From Brachycybe producta (Eukaryota > Arthropoda > Diplopoda > Playtdesmida > Andrognathidae), in assembly GCA_036925085.1 (NCBI GenBank), contig JAUPFP010000004.1, positions 2,742,001 to 2,806,000 of the forward strand: DNA of 64,000 nt, in the 5' to 3' direction. This document shows positions 26,901 through 38,094 of the stretch, piece by piece. The translations under genes and the position numbers were made by a program. Each line of letters opens with the position of its first letter. The first letter of the stretch is position 1. The notes beneath the pieces are model-generated. The model did no database searches. It worked only from the letters and a program-made list of their open reading frames with translations, and had not been told where the DNA came from.

Positions 26901-29900
26901 AAAAAAATGTTTTTAAAGAAATAAGTGAAATTAAGTAACTTTATGCAAATTTTCAAAAATTAATTTAAAAATGTATTTTTTATTTTTAAATTAAACTGAT
27001 TGTTATTGCACATATGGTATTAAGCAAGTCCGCACACTACATCGGATCGGAACAGAACGAATCGGAATTTTTTGATAACAAGCAGTTCAACGGAGCCTCG
27101 CTAGGCTTGCCACCTTTCCTCCTTTGTGGAGGACAGTCCTCCATTCGGAGGAAATGTCCTCCGACTAGGACCTTCCTCCACGAAGGCAAACATGTCCTCC
27201 ACACAATAAATTGTATAAAAACTTAAATACGTTCGTGGAGGATGGTCCTTGCCGGAGGACAGTTCTTCCAAATGGAGGACTGTCCTCCACGGGTGGCAAG
27301 CCTTAACCTCGCCGACGTGGCGCTTCCGATCCGATCCAAGCTAGTTGTGCGGGGCTCCAATGAAATGCTTGTAATTAAAATATTCCGATTCGTTCCTTTC
27401 CGATCCGATGTAGTGTGTTACAAGCTTTATGGTGTACCCAAAATGAGTTTGAATTGTCATTATGTGTTTTGTACATTTTATGCAAAATTTTCTCTTTACT
27501 AATCACCAAAATAATTTTAGGCTAATAGTAAGAAATAAAATAACATGTATGTCATTTAGGTGTGTCTGTATATTGTGCATTATCAGTATCAACCTGTAGC
27601 ACATTTAATTTAACACTTATTATCAACATCCACAACATTTAGAACCATCACCACCACCAAAATGCATGCCTAAAGCATGCATAATAAACAAGATGACCAT
27701 TTATGTTCACAAAATGGTTTCTTATCAAAATACTACTTCAAGCGTAATAAAAATCTTAATTGTATCAAGTATATATACATGTACACTGTATAAAAGAGAA
27801 CGGGTTCAATTCAGTTTTATGAGAGTATTTTTTAAACGCTTACTACACATAGCACAAACACACAAATAGGTGTATGAAAAAAAAGTGTATCAAAAATATG
27901 AAAAGTAAATCGTTTTTATCGGTGCCATGGTCAACACCTAAACTTAAAAATAAAAAAGCCACTTCCCTCTTAATAATATTCAATTATAATTTATATCCCC
28001 CCCCCCTCTATCGTAGTTCAAATATACAGGAAAAATAATCATTAATTACATTTACATAAATATTTGTTAAACAAAAAAACACATTCCATTCGCAACAAGA
28101 TCATCCACTTTTTTTTCTTTCTATTTTAATCAATCTAACGATTTAAATGTCGTTATTTCCTTGATTAATTTTCATTTTGAATTTATTGTAAGAAATTCTA
28201 AGTGGATCACAAGAAGGGATTAAGCTCAGATGGGGTCAAATCATACAATAGTTAGTGACCCACAGAGTGCACATATCAGTGACACCAGGCTTAATAACAT
28301 TGTTATGCTGTATTTTAGCTTTTTGTCTGTTAATGGTCCACTCACTGATCAACAGACTGCCCAATTTCATCCTCAGCTACAGTCTACTACACACGCACAG
28401 CATGTTGTTTACACTTTTTTTTTAGTAAAAGGGGGCCTTGGCCGTTATATTTGTTACTTTTGGAGGATTAAGTTTACTTTATTGACACCCTACATTTTTT
28501 TTTTTGTTTCTTACCTGTCTCTCAGAATTGTCAGTGTTTTACTCGTTTACATAAAAACTAGGCCAAATAAAATTGTATAGGAATAAACTAATAAACTGGT
28601 CACAAAAACCTTCACTAAGGATCCAAATTTTGTGCCCATGTTTAGATCCGAAATAAATCGAGAAACATTTAATGTTTGTTTCTGACTCGTGGGCAGCAAA
28701 AATCAAAACATGTCTTACTAAATAAAATATAAATGTATATAGATTAATATCTACAATGTATAGAAACGTTTCTAAAAATTTTTTAAACATGTAACAACAA
28801 AAGACTCTTTCTGTTTTCTTCAATGTTGTGTGTGGTTTTTGTTGTGTTCTAAATTCTAACTTTTTTTCCCCTTGACATAACCAAATTTCAATCTAGAATT
28901 TTGTTGTTGACAAGTTATAGTTTGAAATGACATTATTTCTCAATAAGCAAACTAATTGCATTTGGTCTCCTTTTCTCTCTATGTGAGCAACATATGAATC
29001 GATGATTTATAAATACAAATAAGTTAATCCATGTGAATGTAGTAAGTTAGACCACCAACAGTAACAACAATAATCTAGTGTATGTTTTACTAGCTATTGT
29101 CTCGCATTAATGCAAATTTGAGTAGAAAACTGTCGGACTGAACTAAACTATTTTAAGTAAAAAAAAATGCAGTCCAATTATTGAACCATTAGACCTTGTT
29201 GTCAATTTACTAAACTGAGGATGAAAATGCAACTTTACTTATGAACTTAATTTGTGCTTTTTTCCAATTTAAAATACCTGGGAAAAAGCACAAATTAAGT
29301 TCATAAGTAAAATTGCATAATTTTAACTAGTTGAAAAGATAATATGCAACTTTACTTGTCAAGACAATTTTGGTCGTCATTCTTAGATTTCTCTTTGGTG
29401 AGTTTTTATTTCCACATTTACTTCAATTATTCATTATTTCAGGCAATTTAATGCATTTTAATTAGATGTAGGTTAGAATTAATTATAGCTGTACCTCAAA
29501 ATAATACTATAATCACTATTTCAATGTGACAAGTAATGACAATTTATGGTTTAGTTAAAGTGGTAGGGCAATTGAGGTTTTCTCACTTCAACTGACCAAA
29601 TAAAGCAAACCATTGTAATGAACACTGAATAGACATGGCCGCGTTTGTGCTTTCATATCAAATTCCTTTTCTCCTAATTGTGACATTATTTTGTCCAACT
29701 AATGGAAATGCATTCTTCAGTTGAAATTTTGTCCAAGTGGAAACAGGGCCTTACGTTAAAAACTGAATAGAATTTGTATGTAGAAATATTTAAAACTATT
29801 TTTGTACTAAAAAGAGGGCTATTGGAGTGCTACCTGGTAAGGTGGTGTTTCAATGCTAAACATGCAGTCCATGTCTGCAAATGACATGAATCAGAAGATC

Positions 29901-32900
29901 ATCAAAAAACAAAAAAAAAATACTTTGGGAAAAACACACAATTTAACTTCGTCCAGACTGTTATATATTGTTGAAACAAACTCACTTATGTAATGTTGCT
30001 GTACAACATTTTTTTAAAAAAGAAAAATCCAGTTTAGAATAAATAATGGGATAACATTTGGAATCAACTAGCTCTTTTTCGGTCTCCTGTCTTTCTATCT
30101 CTCTCTCATTCATGAACACCGGATTACCCTGCCCTTGAAGAAGCCAGTCACCCTCTTCCAATAGAAGAATGTCCTTCGTTCAAAATGATGACCCAACTTT
30201 TAATTAACTCACCTTTGTGTACAAATTTTACTTAAAAATCCGATTGTTAAATATTATACTTAAATATCCGATATTATCTGATTTTTATTGTAATTTCTCA
30301 GAAATTACAATAAAAATCAATCATTCTTCAGAATTACTAGACAATACACAAAACCACAATGCTATTCATCGTGCATGATTACTACAATATGGGGTAAAGT
30401 AGTGCAACAAAAGATTTGCATAAAATAGTAAATGTAAACTATTTTTTCCTAAGTAACAATGAAGAATAATATAAAGTTTGGTAGAAACTAGAATAGTAGG
30501 TTGTGAAATTGTTGAATATGTGTGTGGCCATATTAAAATTATTTTTATAATGATATCTTCATAAAAAAAACTTCATATTATGGCAATTTTAAAATAATTT
30601 TCACCTAAACATTGATGTAAAATTTTATCACTTGTATAATGCCATGAAAGGTTTACTTTTTATTATATTTATTATTATAACCACCATAAAAATATTTCAG
30701 CATAACGAAATATTCTAGAAGTAAAAATTCCAGTTCTTGTCTAAAATTTAAACTTAATTTTATTAATATATTTTCTCTTTTTATATAGTCATAAATATAA
30801 TTCTTGACTCAAATTACTTCAGAATACATAAAATAACCACAATTAGGAATTTAAAAAAATTATCTTTAGCAATTGTGGCTATTTTATGTATTCTTGACTA
30901 ATTTGAGTCAAGAATTATATTTATGATTATCAAAAAAAAAAAGAAAATACAAATAAAATTAATATTCTACAAGTACTTTACGACAAACTTGTACATTTTT
31001 TCTTAAAAAAAACGACATAATCATTTAATTAGCTACTAATTAACAATGGCTAAATGCTCAAGTGCATAAATTGAAAGATTTTCTAGTAGCAAATTACTGT
31101 ACCTAGTAATTGCAAAAAAATGAGTTATTTTTCACTTAGTGTTAACATATTGTATACATAACATAAACATAGAAACATGTCTGACGACAGGTAACAAACA
31201 AAAACTGCAACACGCATGACCTTTCACCATGAAAACATATACTAGCCTCTAAATCAAGTAAGGTAAAAAAAAGATGGAACATTTATTTTACATGTAGGCT
31301 AACTGAATGTCTGAGCATTGCCCTCTGATCAAACTAAAACTTGTATTAAAAAAAATTCTGTTCAAGGAATGGAAACTTCCATGTATATTGGAAATGAACA
31401 TGAGAGGAATGTTTGTCACCAGCAGGGAACATCATGTTTGACCAAACCAAAAAACGTCTTGTGACTTGGGCGTTGTCATTTAAAATTAAAAGATAAAAAA
31501 AATGACAACAAATTCAAAATTATTTTGGTTTTTAGATTGATTTCGATATGTCACTTCAGTAAAAACAATATTCCAACCGTGTTATTCAAGTTTTTGTTCT
31601 AGTTACATTTATATACATCTATATACAGTATTATATCCGAAATAATTTATCTTGAGACTGCAAACAAGAGCGCTAAAATGACAGCTAATTAATTACTGTC
31701 TATAATGGGTACTTTTATCGTTTATTTTTCAGATTTCAGGACAATTGTTCCTGACTCTTTTACACGTGTTTTATGGCTCTTGTATGGCGATAGATGGGCT
31801 TGACAATGGGGTCAACCATTACCCAAGTCATCGCACTCTACCGGCTTCTGCTGCTGCTTCACCTGTCATAACGGGTTACAGCTCAAACGTCAACCCTTTT
31901 TTATCACTTTATCATCCAAACAGTGCTCCGTATGTGCCACAACAACAACAACAACAGCAACAACAGCAACAACAACAGCAACAACAGCAACAACAACAAC
32001 AACCATATGGCACACCCAATTATCCTACAAATGGCGGTGGTTACAACAACAACAACATACCCCAACAACAACAACAACAAGCTCAACCACAACACCAACA
32101 ACCATATGCTAATCAAGTTCAGACTGCCTATGTACCCGTTCAACAGGCTTACACGGTTGCTTATTATCCTTCTTATCAATCAACAACCCCTCCTCCAGCC
32201 ACTGGACCCTATGTTCCTGCACCGCCTGGTCAACGGCCCTACTGTGCTAAGGATGGCCAAACATATTGCGAACATGTCGAGTATTATCCAACGTAAGGTC
32301 ATTTCTTAACCTTTCGAATACGGTAAAATTGCAAACGATTAGAGAAAATATCATGTGTCTTGTTTGTAAATGTCCTGTTTCCATTAGGTCAAATTAAGAG
32401 GTGAAAATTAATTTTGATCTGGTCTATTTTTAAAGGCTTGTACACACTGGGGTATTTTGTGGCGAAACAATGTCCCACAGAATGCCATAGAATGACATTC
32501 TTTAAAAATTAACCTGATCAAAATTCAGTTTCACTTCCTACTGTTGACCTAACAGAGAAAAAAAAATGTCTACCAAATTTCCGGAAAATGTTTTAATTTT
32601 TATGAAGTATCAATATTTTAACATATTTTCAGGGTGGATAAAAATCATGATTAGTTTTTAAAAAAAATGGGATTTGATTTAAAACGGACTTTTAATTTAA
32701 ATCAGATTTTTTTGATTTTTTAAAAAATTGATCTTTTATTAACTGAAATTCGATGCATGAAAAAGTGTTCAATCTGTATATTTATTCATCTGTCAAGCAC
32801 ATTATTGCAAGAAATTCATTTCATAAAAGAAAAAAAAATCAGTAATTTAAAACAATTTGATTTAAATCAATCCACCCTAGATTTTGAAAATATGTAATAC

Positions 32901-35599
32901 TTTCAAAATAATAGATTTAGCTACAAGTATATATAACTTTTGGTTATTATTAAATCTTATTCTAACGTATTTCAAAGCAACTTTTAAAAAGAAAACGTTA
33001 ACTGTGCTAAAACTAGACTAATAAATGAATTGCCTAAAGATGTATTCATAATAATACCAGGTTCTACATTATAACATTCAAAATAAACTGTTTACTTTTT
33101 AAAATGCCAATTTTAATTTTCCATCGCAATTTCGTTTAAATTTTCATTGAAATTCCAATTAAATGTTTATTACGAAAGATATTTTCATAAATATTCTTTA
33201 ATCACAGTTCTCTACTAATTTTAGCTTCAAAGAAACATTCAATCCCATTGATAGTTGCTTCGAAAAACGCAACAGTAATTATTAAAAATTCTAAACCGGT
33301 ATCTAAAGTTGCAAACGCTCTAATCATATCAATTGCTCCAATACATTAAAATTCATCTATTTTTCTTCAAGGAACTTCTAATTAACTCTGAATTTAGACT
33401 TATAACGAGTCTTAACAAACGTGACACTCGAAGAATTTACTCTCAATACTATATACATATATTAAGCTGGGTACAGAGATTCGATGAATCCAGTTTCCAT
33501 CAGTTCAATCCAAAAAAAAAAATTGAAATGGATTCCTGGCCGAGTAGATTGTTCGACTCAAGATTGAAAGAAAATTTAAGAATCGGATTTAATTAACGAA
33601 ATCCACCACATAACACGATCAATTGTTACTGTTTGAAAAGTCAGGATTGACAAGCCAGAATTGATCGTCTGTATCAAGTTTAAAGTTTACCACAGACGTT
33701 CAATTAAGACTTGGCAATACTGTCTTGTCAAACCTGGATTGTCTTTATAATATCATCAACACAGACGTTCAATCCATTTCTATCAGTTTTTCTTTTGAAA
33801 TTCTATGCACTGGACACAGTTAATTTTTGTTTTTGCTAACTAAGTACTTTTTTGTTAACATCATAAGTAAAGCATTCAATTATAGTTATTGAAAGACTCC
33901 CAATAAGAACCATCCACCAAAAATCGAAGTGGATTTTCTGGCGGAAGAGAAAATTCAAGTCTAGATCAAACAGCAATAAAGCTTAAAATGAATAAGAAAA
34001 AATATAGCCCTACCACACGCGCACACGATTAATTTTTGGATTGTCAAACCGAGATTGATCGACTGTGGCCACCCAAAAAATGTCAAATAAGCAAACTAAA
34101 AAAAAAAAAAAATTCATCCACATTTTCGTAAATTTCAGAATTAATTTTCACATCAAGAATTCGTAATTTGTATTTTCAGAAAACTAGTTTTAAGCCTTTT
34201 GGACGACGACGACAGTGACATAGTCAACTTTCTTATCAACGAAGATAAGAACAAGATAAAGTAAGTCCAAACAATTACAATATAGAACAACAGATAATAA
34301 GATAATACAATATATATAAATAACTGTTTAATATTCGAAACCTTAACTATATAGTAAATAGTTTAAAAAGTCGTTTGAAAAACAATCCACTTATGGGGGA
34401 TACAAGGTGTACGATTCGAAATTGCTATACTTATCTTTCTTTTCTATCTATTATACTTAACAATCACTGAAAAGAGACTAAAAATGTTTTAAATTTCTAA
34501 TTATGTTCCCACACACAATAATGATTGTGAACTGTTTTCATAATAAATTTGCTTCTTTTTAAACTTTGCATTAATTAGTCATGCAGGATACTACAACATA
34601 ACTCCGACGTACTTCTACGATTATTCGTACACGACAAATGCCAACGGTCAGCAACTGTATCCGACAAATTATTATCCACACGGACAACGAAAAAAGAGAC
34701 AAATCGATGAGGACGACATGTGTCCAACCAGTGACAGTTTTGTGACAGCAAGAGCAGCAGAAAACAGTAATGGAGACTGGAAGTATGTTGTCAACCTACC
34801 TGAAGTGGACAGGAATTTAATTCAAGAAGTCAAAGTGTCCAAATGCAGGTAAATTGAACAACAAGTGTACTTCACTCGCTTCATTATCTATACTGCAGTG
34901 GTGTCTCCAAAGTGGGGTGTGCAAGATCCGTAATCAATTGATATTTATGAAACTTTGTTGCTACTTGTGCTAGTAATTTACGAGAAAACAGCAAAAGAAC
35001 TTTCTGATGCAATGCAGTAGATTTTCCATAGGCTTCTTATGTTAAAATCTAGTCTGTCCCAGAGTGTGTGTGTGTGTGTGCTGAACAAGAAAATGGTGGT
35101 TGTCAATTATTCTGTGGTGCATGCTATGTTTTTTTTAGTAAGTAGGGCTGCACGACCAAAAAAGTTTGGAGACCACTGATCTATACTGCAGTGGGTTTCC
35201 AAATGTTCTTTGGTCCTGGCACAGTATTTTTGCCTGAAAGAATCATGGCACACCTAGCAAAACTCACACAGCCCACAAAACACCCTTTGGAATTATGAGT
35301 TGAAAGTCTCCGAAAAAGAAGGCTTTTATTGTGATTTCCTAGAATAAGGCTTTCATGTTGGCCATGTTTGGCCTGGAATTTTTTCCCTTTTATGATTTTG
35401 ATTTTCACTTTTGAATTTCGTTCACAGGACGACCACATGCCGAGGTCTATGTACACCACCCAGTGGTTCAAGCGCAGTTTGCGAACAACAATATGTTCAG
35501 ACGAGATTATTCGCATTGGATGCTAGTGGAGCTAAATTGAACAATGAACTGTTTAAATTTCCACATTGTTGTATTTGCAAAATCACAACTCCAAATTAA
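23944..35599 (+). CDS. spz5: Spätzle-family cystine-knot ligand, Spz5-like
   Basis: A secreted Toll-receptor ligand precursor. Exons are 23944-23976, 31733-32292, 34180-34260, 34579-34848 and 35428-35599, all phase-consistent, for 371 residues. Exon 1 (MVQLHFTTSIL, then GTAAGT) joins in phase to ISGQLFLTLLHVFYGSCMA, completing a signal peptide. This exon is inferred across a 7.8-kb intron. The pro-domain has a run of about 22 Gln and a CAKDGQTYCEHVEYYP segment. A furin-type site RKKR|Q precedes the mature domain, which begins near MCPTSDSF. The mature domain has eight Cys by my count, ending in HCCICKI, the Spätzle/neurotrophin-type knot pattern. From memory, the NxDWKYVVN, CEQQYVQTRL and FPHCCIC stretches match Spz5 better than Spz itself, but the paralogue call needs an alignment. 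AATAAA occurs at about 36297. Confidence 0.88.
24522..24834. mobile_element. MITE with GCCGCGTACAGAC ends
   Basis: The left end AAGCCGCGTACAGACGAA pairs with the inverted right end (GTCTGTAAGCGGTTTTA). GTTCGCGAAC-type motifs recur inside. The right-hand about 120 bp (24801-24925) is repeated directly at 25033-25147, so a second partial copy or local duplication follows. It lies in Spätzle intron 1. Confidence 0.6.
25033..25147. repeat. direct duplication of 24801-24925
   Basis: Shared blocks are TTGGTCTGTAAGCG, TTTTACATGTAAA, TTTGAAAATTATTATTAAAT and AATGCTACCATGAGAA, in the same order and orientation, about 230 bp apart. Confidence 0.8.
25926..26072. mobile_element. small MITE with AACCAGAAAA ends
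   Basis: The left AGTAACCAGAAAAGTACG...TTTCAGTCAA is answered by the inverse CTTGACTGAAACACGTATTT...CTGGTTGC on the right. About 150 bp, in Spätzle intron 1. Confidence 0.55.
27022..27427. mobile_element. outer MITE (host of a nested MITE)
   Basis: Terminal inverted repeats of about 45 bp at 27022-27067 and 27382-27427 share CACTACATCGGATCGGAA and GAACGAATCGGAA. Its interior is interrupted by a second, unrelated MITE at 27102-27306. GC content is well above that of the surrounding intron. Confidence 0.8.
27102..27306. mobile_element. inner MITE nested in the 27.0-kb element
   Basis: Its ends AGGCTTGCCACC and GGTGGCAAGCCT are inverted. Inside each is the palindrome GTGGAGGACAGTCCTCC or its variant. 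CCTCGC at 27096-27101 and again at 27307-27312 looks like a 6-bp target-site duplication in the outer element. Confidence 0.78.
29229..29316. repeat. near-perfect hairpin
   Basis: Arms of about 36 bp (29229-29265 and 29281-29316) include ACTTATGAACTTAATTTGTG and its complement, around a short loop. It lies in Spätzle intron 1. Confidence 0.85.
29422..29752. repeat. dispersed repeat, copy 2 (inverted relative to 15.0 kb)
   Basis: The reverse complement matches 15045-15395 block by block, including TTTTAATTAGATGTAGGTTA and GGTTTAGTTAAAG. It lies in Spätzle intron 1. Confidence 0.6.
30279..30319. repeat. perfect 19-bp-arm hairpin
   Basis: TGATTTTTATTGTAATTTC and its exact complement surround a 3-base loop. 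Confidence 0.9.
30478..30740. mobile_element. foldback MITE, family A/B relative (partial)
   Basis: It contains GGTAGAAACTAGAATAGTAG, a TAATGATATCTTCATAAAA block and the inverted GAAAGGTTTACTTTTTATT to ATATTCTAGAAG end. It is eroded compared with the family A copies in other genes. Confidence 0.5.
30788..30925. repeat. ~138-bp hairpin
   Basis: Arms of about 55-60 bp share TCATAAATATAATTCTTGAC, then CTCAAATTA, then AATACATAAAATA and CCACAATT. The pairing is close enough to suggest a recent MITE or local inverted duplication. Confidence 0.85.
32630..32880. mobile_element. MITE with CAGGGTGGAT ends
   Basis: It starts CAGGGTGGATAAAAATCATG and ends GATTTAAATCAATCCACCCT(AG), an inverted repeat with an AT-rich interior. 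The CAGGGTGGATTGATTTAAATC terminus is one I associate with widespread hAT-type MITEs. It lies in Spätzle intron 2. Confidence 0.7.
33464..34130. repeat. mixed degenerate repeat tract
   Basis: Related motifs recur in both orientations, such as CAGACGTTCAAT (33694 and 33772) and TTGTCAAACC/TGACAAGCC next to GATTGATCG, as if two or three old MITEs overlap. I could not draw element boundaries. Confidence 0.4.
34896..35178. mobile_element. hAT-like MITE flanked by a 10-bp direct repeat
   Basis: It starts CAGTGGTGTCTCCAAAG and ends TTTGGAGACCACTG. ATCTATACTG occurs immediately left (34886-34895) and right (35179-35188). hAT elements normally make 8-bp duplications, so the exact border is uncertain. 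It lies in the last Spätzle intron. Confidence 0.65.
35189..35295. mobile_element. hAT-like MITE, abutting the previous one
   Basis: It begins CAGTGGGTTTCCAAATG directly after the 10-bp repeat of the preceding element. In reverse it matches 50875-50978, with shared GTGCCATGATT, CAGGCAAAAA and ATACTGTGCC blocks. The right boundary is approximate. Confidence 0.6.
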
Positions 35600-35662
35600 C
35601 ATCTTCGAGAGCCTTACTTTTGAAAAGAAAAAAAAAAAGGTTTAGGAACCATCAATTTTAAG

Positions 35663-36066
35663 GTGTGTTCCAATTGAGACGATTTTTTTGGGACGATTCT
35701 AACTGGGACGACGGCCAAGGGTTGGAGGTGGAGACTAGCAGTAACTTGAAGGTACTAAAAAAACAATAAACAAACAAGCGGATAAATAGTATAAAGCAGA
35801 ATATGCATTTGGAGCGCAATTTAAATTAGAATAGTTTGAGATAAATTTAGCAGTGTTTTCAAATTTCGTCTCACTTTTGCATTTGTAAATTCTTTTTTTG
35901 TGTTCTGTAACGCTTTTCTGTAATTGCTACAATTGCATAATTATGCTTTTTGCTATTTAACCGCTCATTTGTTTATACTTTTTTTCGTTTCGTCCACATG
36001 ACTGCTAGCGACCACCTTCAACTCTTGACGTTCTCTCCCAGTTCGAATCATCCCAGCTGGATACAG
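35663..36066. mobile_element. ~400-bp MITE downstream of the Spätzle stop
   Basis: The left arm (TGGGACGATTCTAACTGGGA, through GGAGGTGG to CTAGCAGT) pairs with the inverted right arm at 36001-36057 (ACTGCTAGCGACCACC through to CCCAGCTGG). It starts about 65 bp after the stop codon and precedes the likely polyadenylation signal, so it is probably transcribed in the 3' UTR. Confidence 0.65.
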
Positions 36067-36491
36067 CAAATTTTAAGCAAAGAGTAAAAGAAGATGGGAG
36101 TTTTGTATTATATTATATCGAGTTTCTTAATCAATTGCCCTGTTCATTTTTTTTTACTTAAATAATCATTTTGTGTACCAACAATAACTTGCGAAATTTT
36201 TTTTTACCAACTCACTAAAGATCTTCCAAACAGATCAGTTTCAAAACATAAAATTCAACAATTTTGTAATTTTTCACCTTGAATGTCTATCGACCAATAA
36301 ATAAATGCATTTATTCTTTATAATAATAATTCTTAATAATTTATGTATGTTGTATGTAAATCACACACGCAATCATATAGACAAACATTGTACAAATAAT
36401 GGGATACAAAATGGCTGACGTTTTTAGAAGATTATTTTACTAAAGTATGTTCATATTCATTAGAATCTATAGGGCCCCAGTTATTATTCAT

Positions 36492-36905
36492 AGATGTGGC
36501 TTTAGATTTTTTTGGACGCAAAAAACGTCAAGGAAACTTTTTTTCAGAAACAGTAATAAGATAAAATAAAATTGTTTTCAAAACTCCAATAATTTTAATA
36601 GATGATTATGATAAGATTTTTCATGGCCAATATCCAACAAAATAAACATTTTAAAGTAATTTTAAAATGATCCCATTTTCAGGTTGTTTTTAAACAACAT
36701 TGTACGAAAATTATCTTTGTCGTTTGTGTCATAAAAAGTTTATTTTGAAAGATATTATTACGAAAACAAAAATTAGCAATATTACCAACTATATTCTAGT
36801 TTTCTAAAAATCTTTTAATTTTTTTTCGTAATGTCCTAAAAAAAAGTTTGCTTGAAAATCCTAAATTTTCTTAAAACGGTGGGGAATTCAATAAAGGAAC
36901 CTGGA
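36492..36905. mobile_element. foldback MITE, family B copy 2
   Basis: It opens GTGGCTTTAGAT..TTTTTGGACGCAAAAAACGTC and closes AAACGGTGGGGAATTCAATA. It corresponds block by block, in the same orientation, to 5985-6352. Confidence 0.7.
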
Positions 36906-38094
36906 AACCATGTGTGGGGTTTAACTAAGTCATTATTAAGTTTTTGTTATACCTTTGTTTTATTCTAAAGTAGAAATATGCCAACTGAATTGTTTATTAT
37001 TATTCATCCTATTGATTGAGTTACCCCTTTAATTAATTCCCTCCCCCTTAAATCTCAACTTGAGTTCACTTTTATTCTCTTGGCTGACCTTAAATAAGAC
37101 TGTTTTAGAACAGAACATTTTTTTTCTTGATTTCAACCTACTTATTATAATTTATAAGTCATAATTGATATTTTTATTGACCAGTAAACAAGAAAAAAGT
37201 AAAAAATAAAAGAATTAACTCCCACCGAGTAATGTTGTTCAGGATCAAAAAGATCAAATCAATTGTTACTTAACAATATTATGCATAATAATAATATTTA
37301 ATAATTAATAATTCAAGTGAATTTTCAAGAGTTGAAAAAGGTTCTGGAAAAAAAAGAAGAAATATGTCAAAAATGAAAAAGAAACGAAAACAGATTGTGT
37401 GCTAATAAGTAATAGTAATAATAATAATAATAACTAGTAATAATTTAGTTAATAATGATGATGCTATATTTTCATAAAATTGTTATTTATGAGGGTTTTT
37501 TTTATGAGAACTAATCAAAAAGAAAGTGTGTGTTTATTAATTGGTATATTATGTGTCAATTTGTTCTCTTAATTTGTGTTATGTCGGGGGACACACGATA
37601 AAGTATGGATTGTGCCCCGCCCCATCTTGGCTTATTAGTCTTGAATTGTCCCTCAAAATCACCACAGACGTTCAAACAGTTTCTATTTTTCTTTGGTTTT
37701 CATTTAAAATTGTAGCCTATATGGACAGAAAAAAAAAAAGGTTTCATGGCGAAAACTTTAAAAATAATTATTTTATGACCGTTTGAAATCACTCATGCCA
37801 CAAGGCTGATACACTATAGGCGAACCGATCCTGCAATGTAACGCCGCGAACATCCCTCCAAACAGTAGGACGTGACAATCATCCGCGCTTTTCTCGCGGG
37901 TAGCTTTTCCGTTTCGTTTCTGTCACCAACGACATCCCAATTGGTACTACGAATCTCTTCGTGTTCTTTCCAAAATCATCTTTTCACTCAGAAACATAAA
38001 AGAACGTCTACGTTCACCTATAAAATATGGAGAATATTTTTTATCTGATAACATTTTGTTGTATTTTAACCCGTTCTTAAGTTATTTTAATGGT

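Noticed and set aside
27014-27502. Two short plus-strand frames
   Set aside because: They lie within the nested MITEs. The higher GC content removes stops.
31904-32309. Poly-Leu (minus) and poly-Asn (plus) frames
   Set aside because: They are alternative readings of the Gln repeat in the Spätzle exon.
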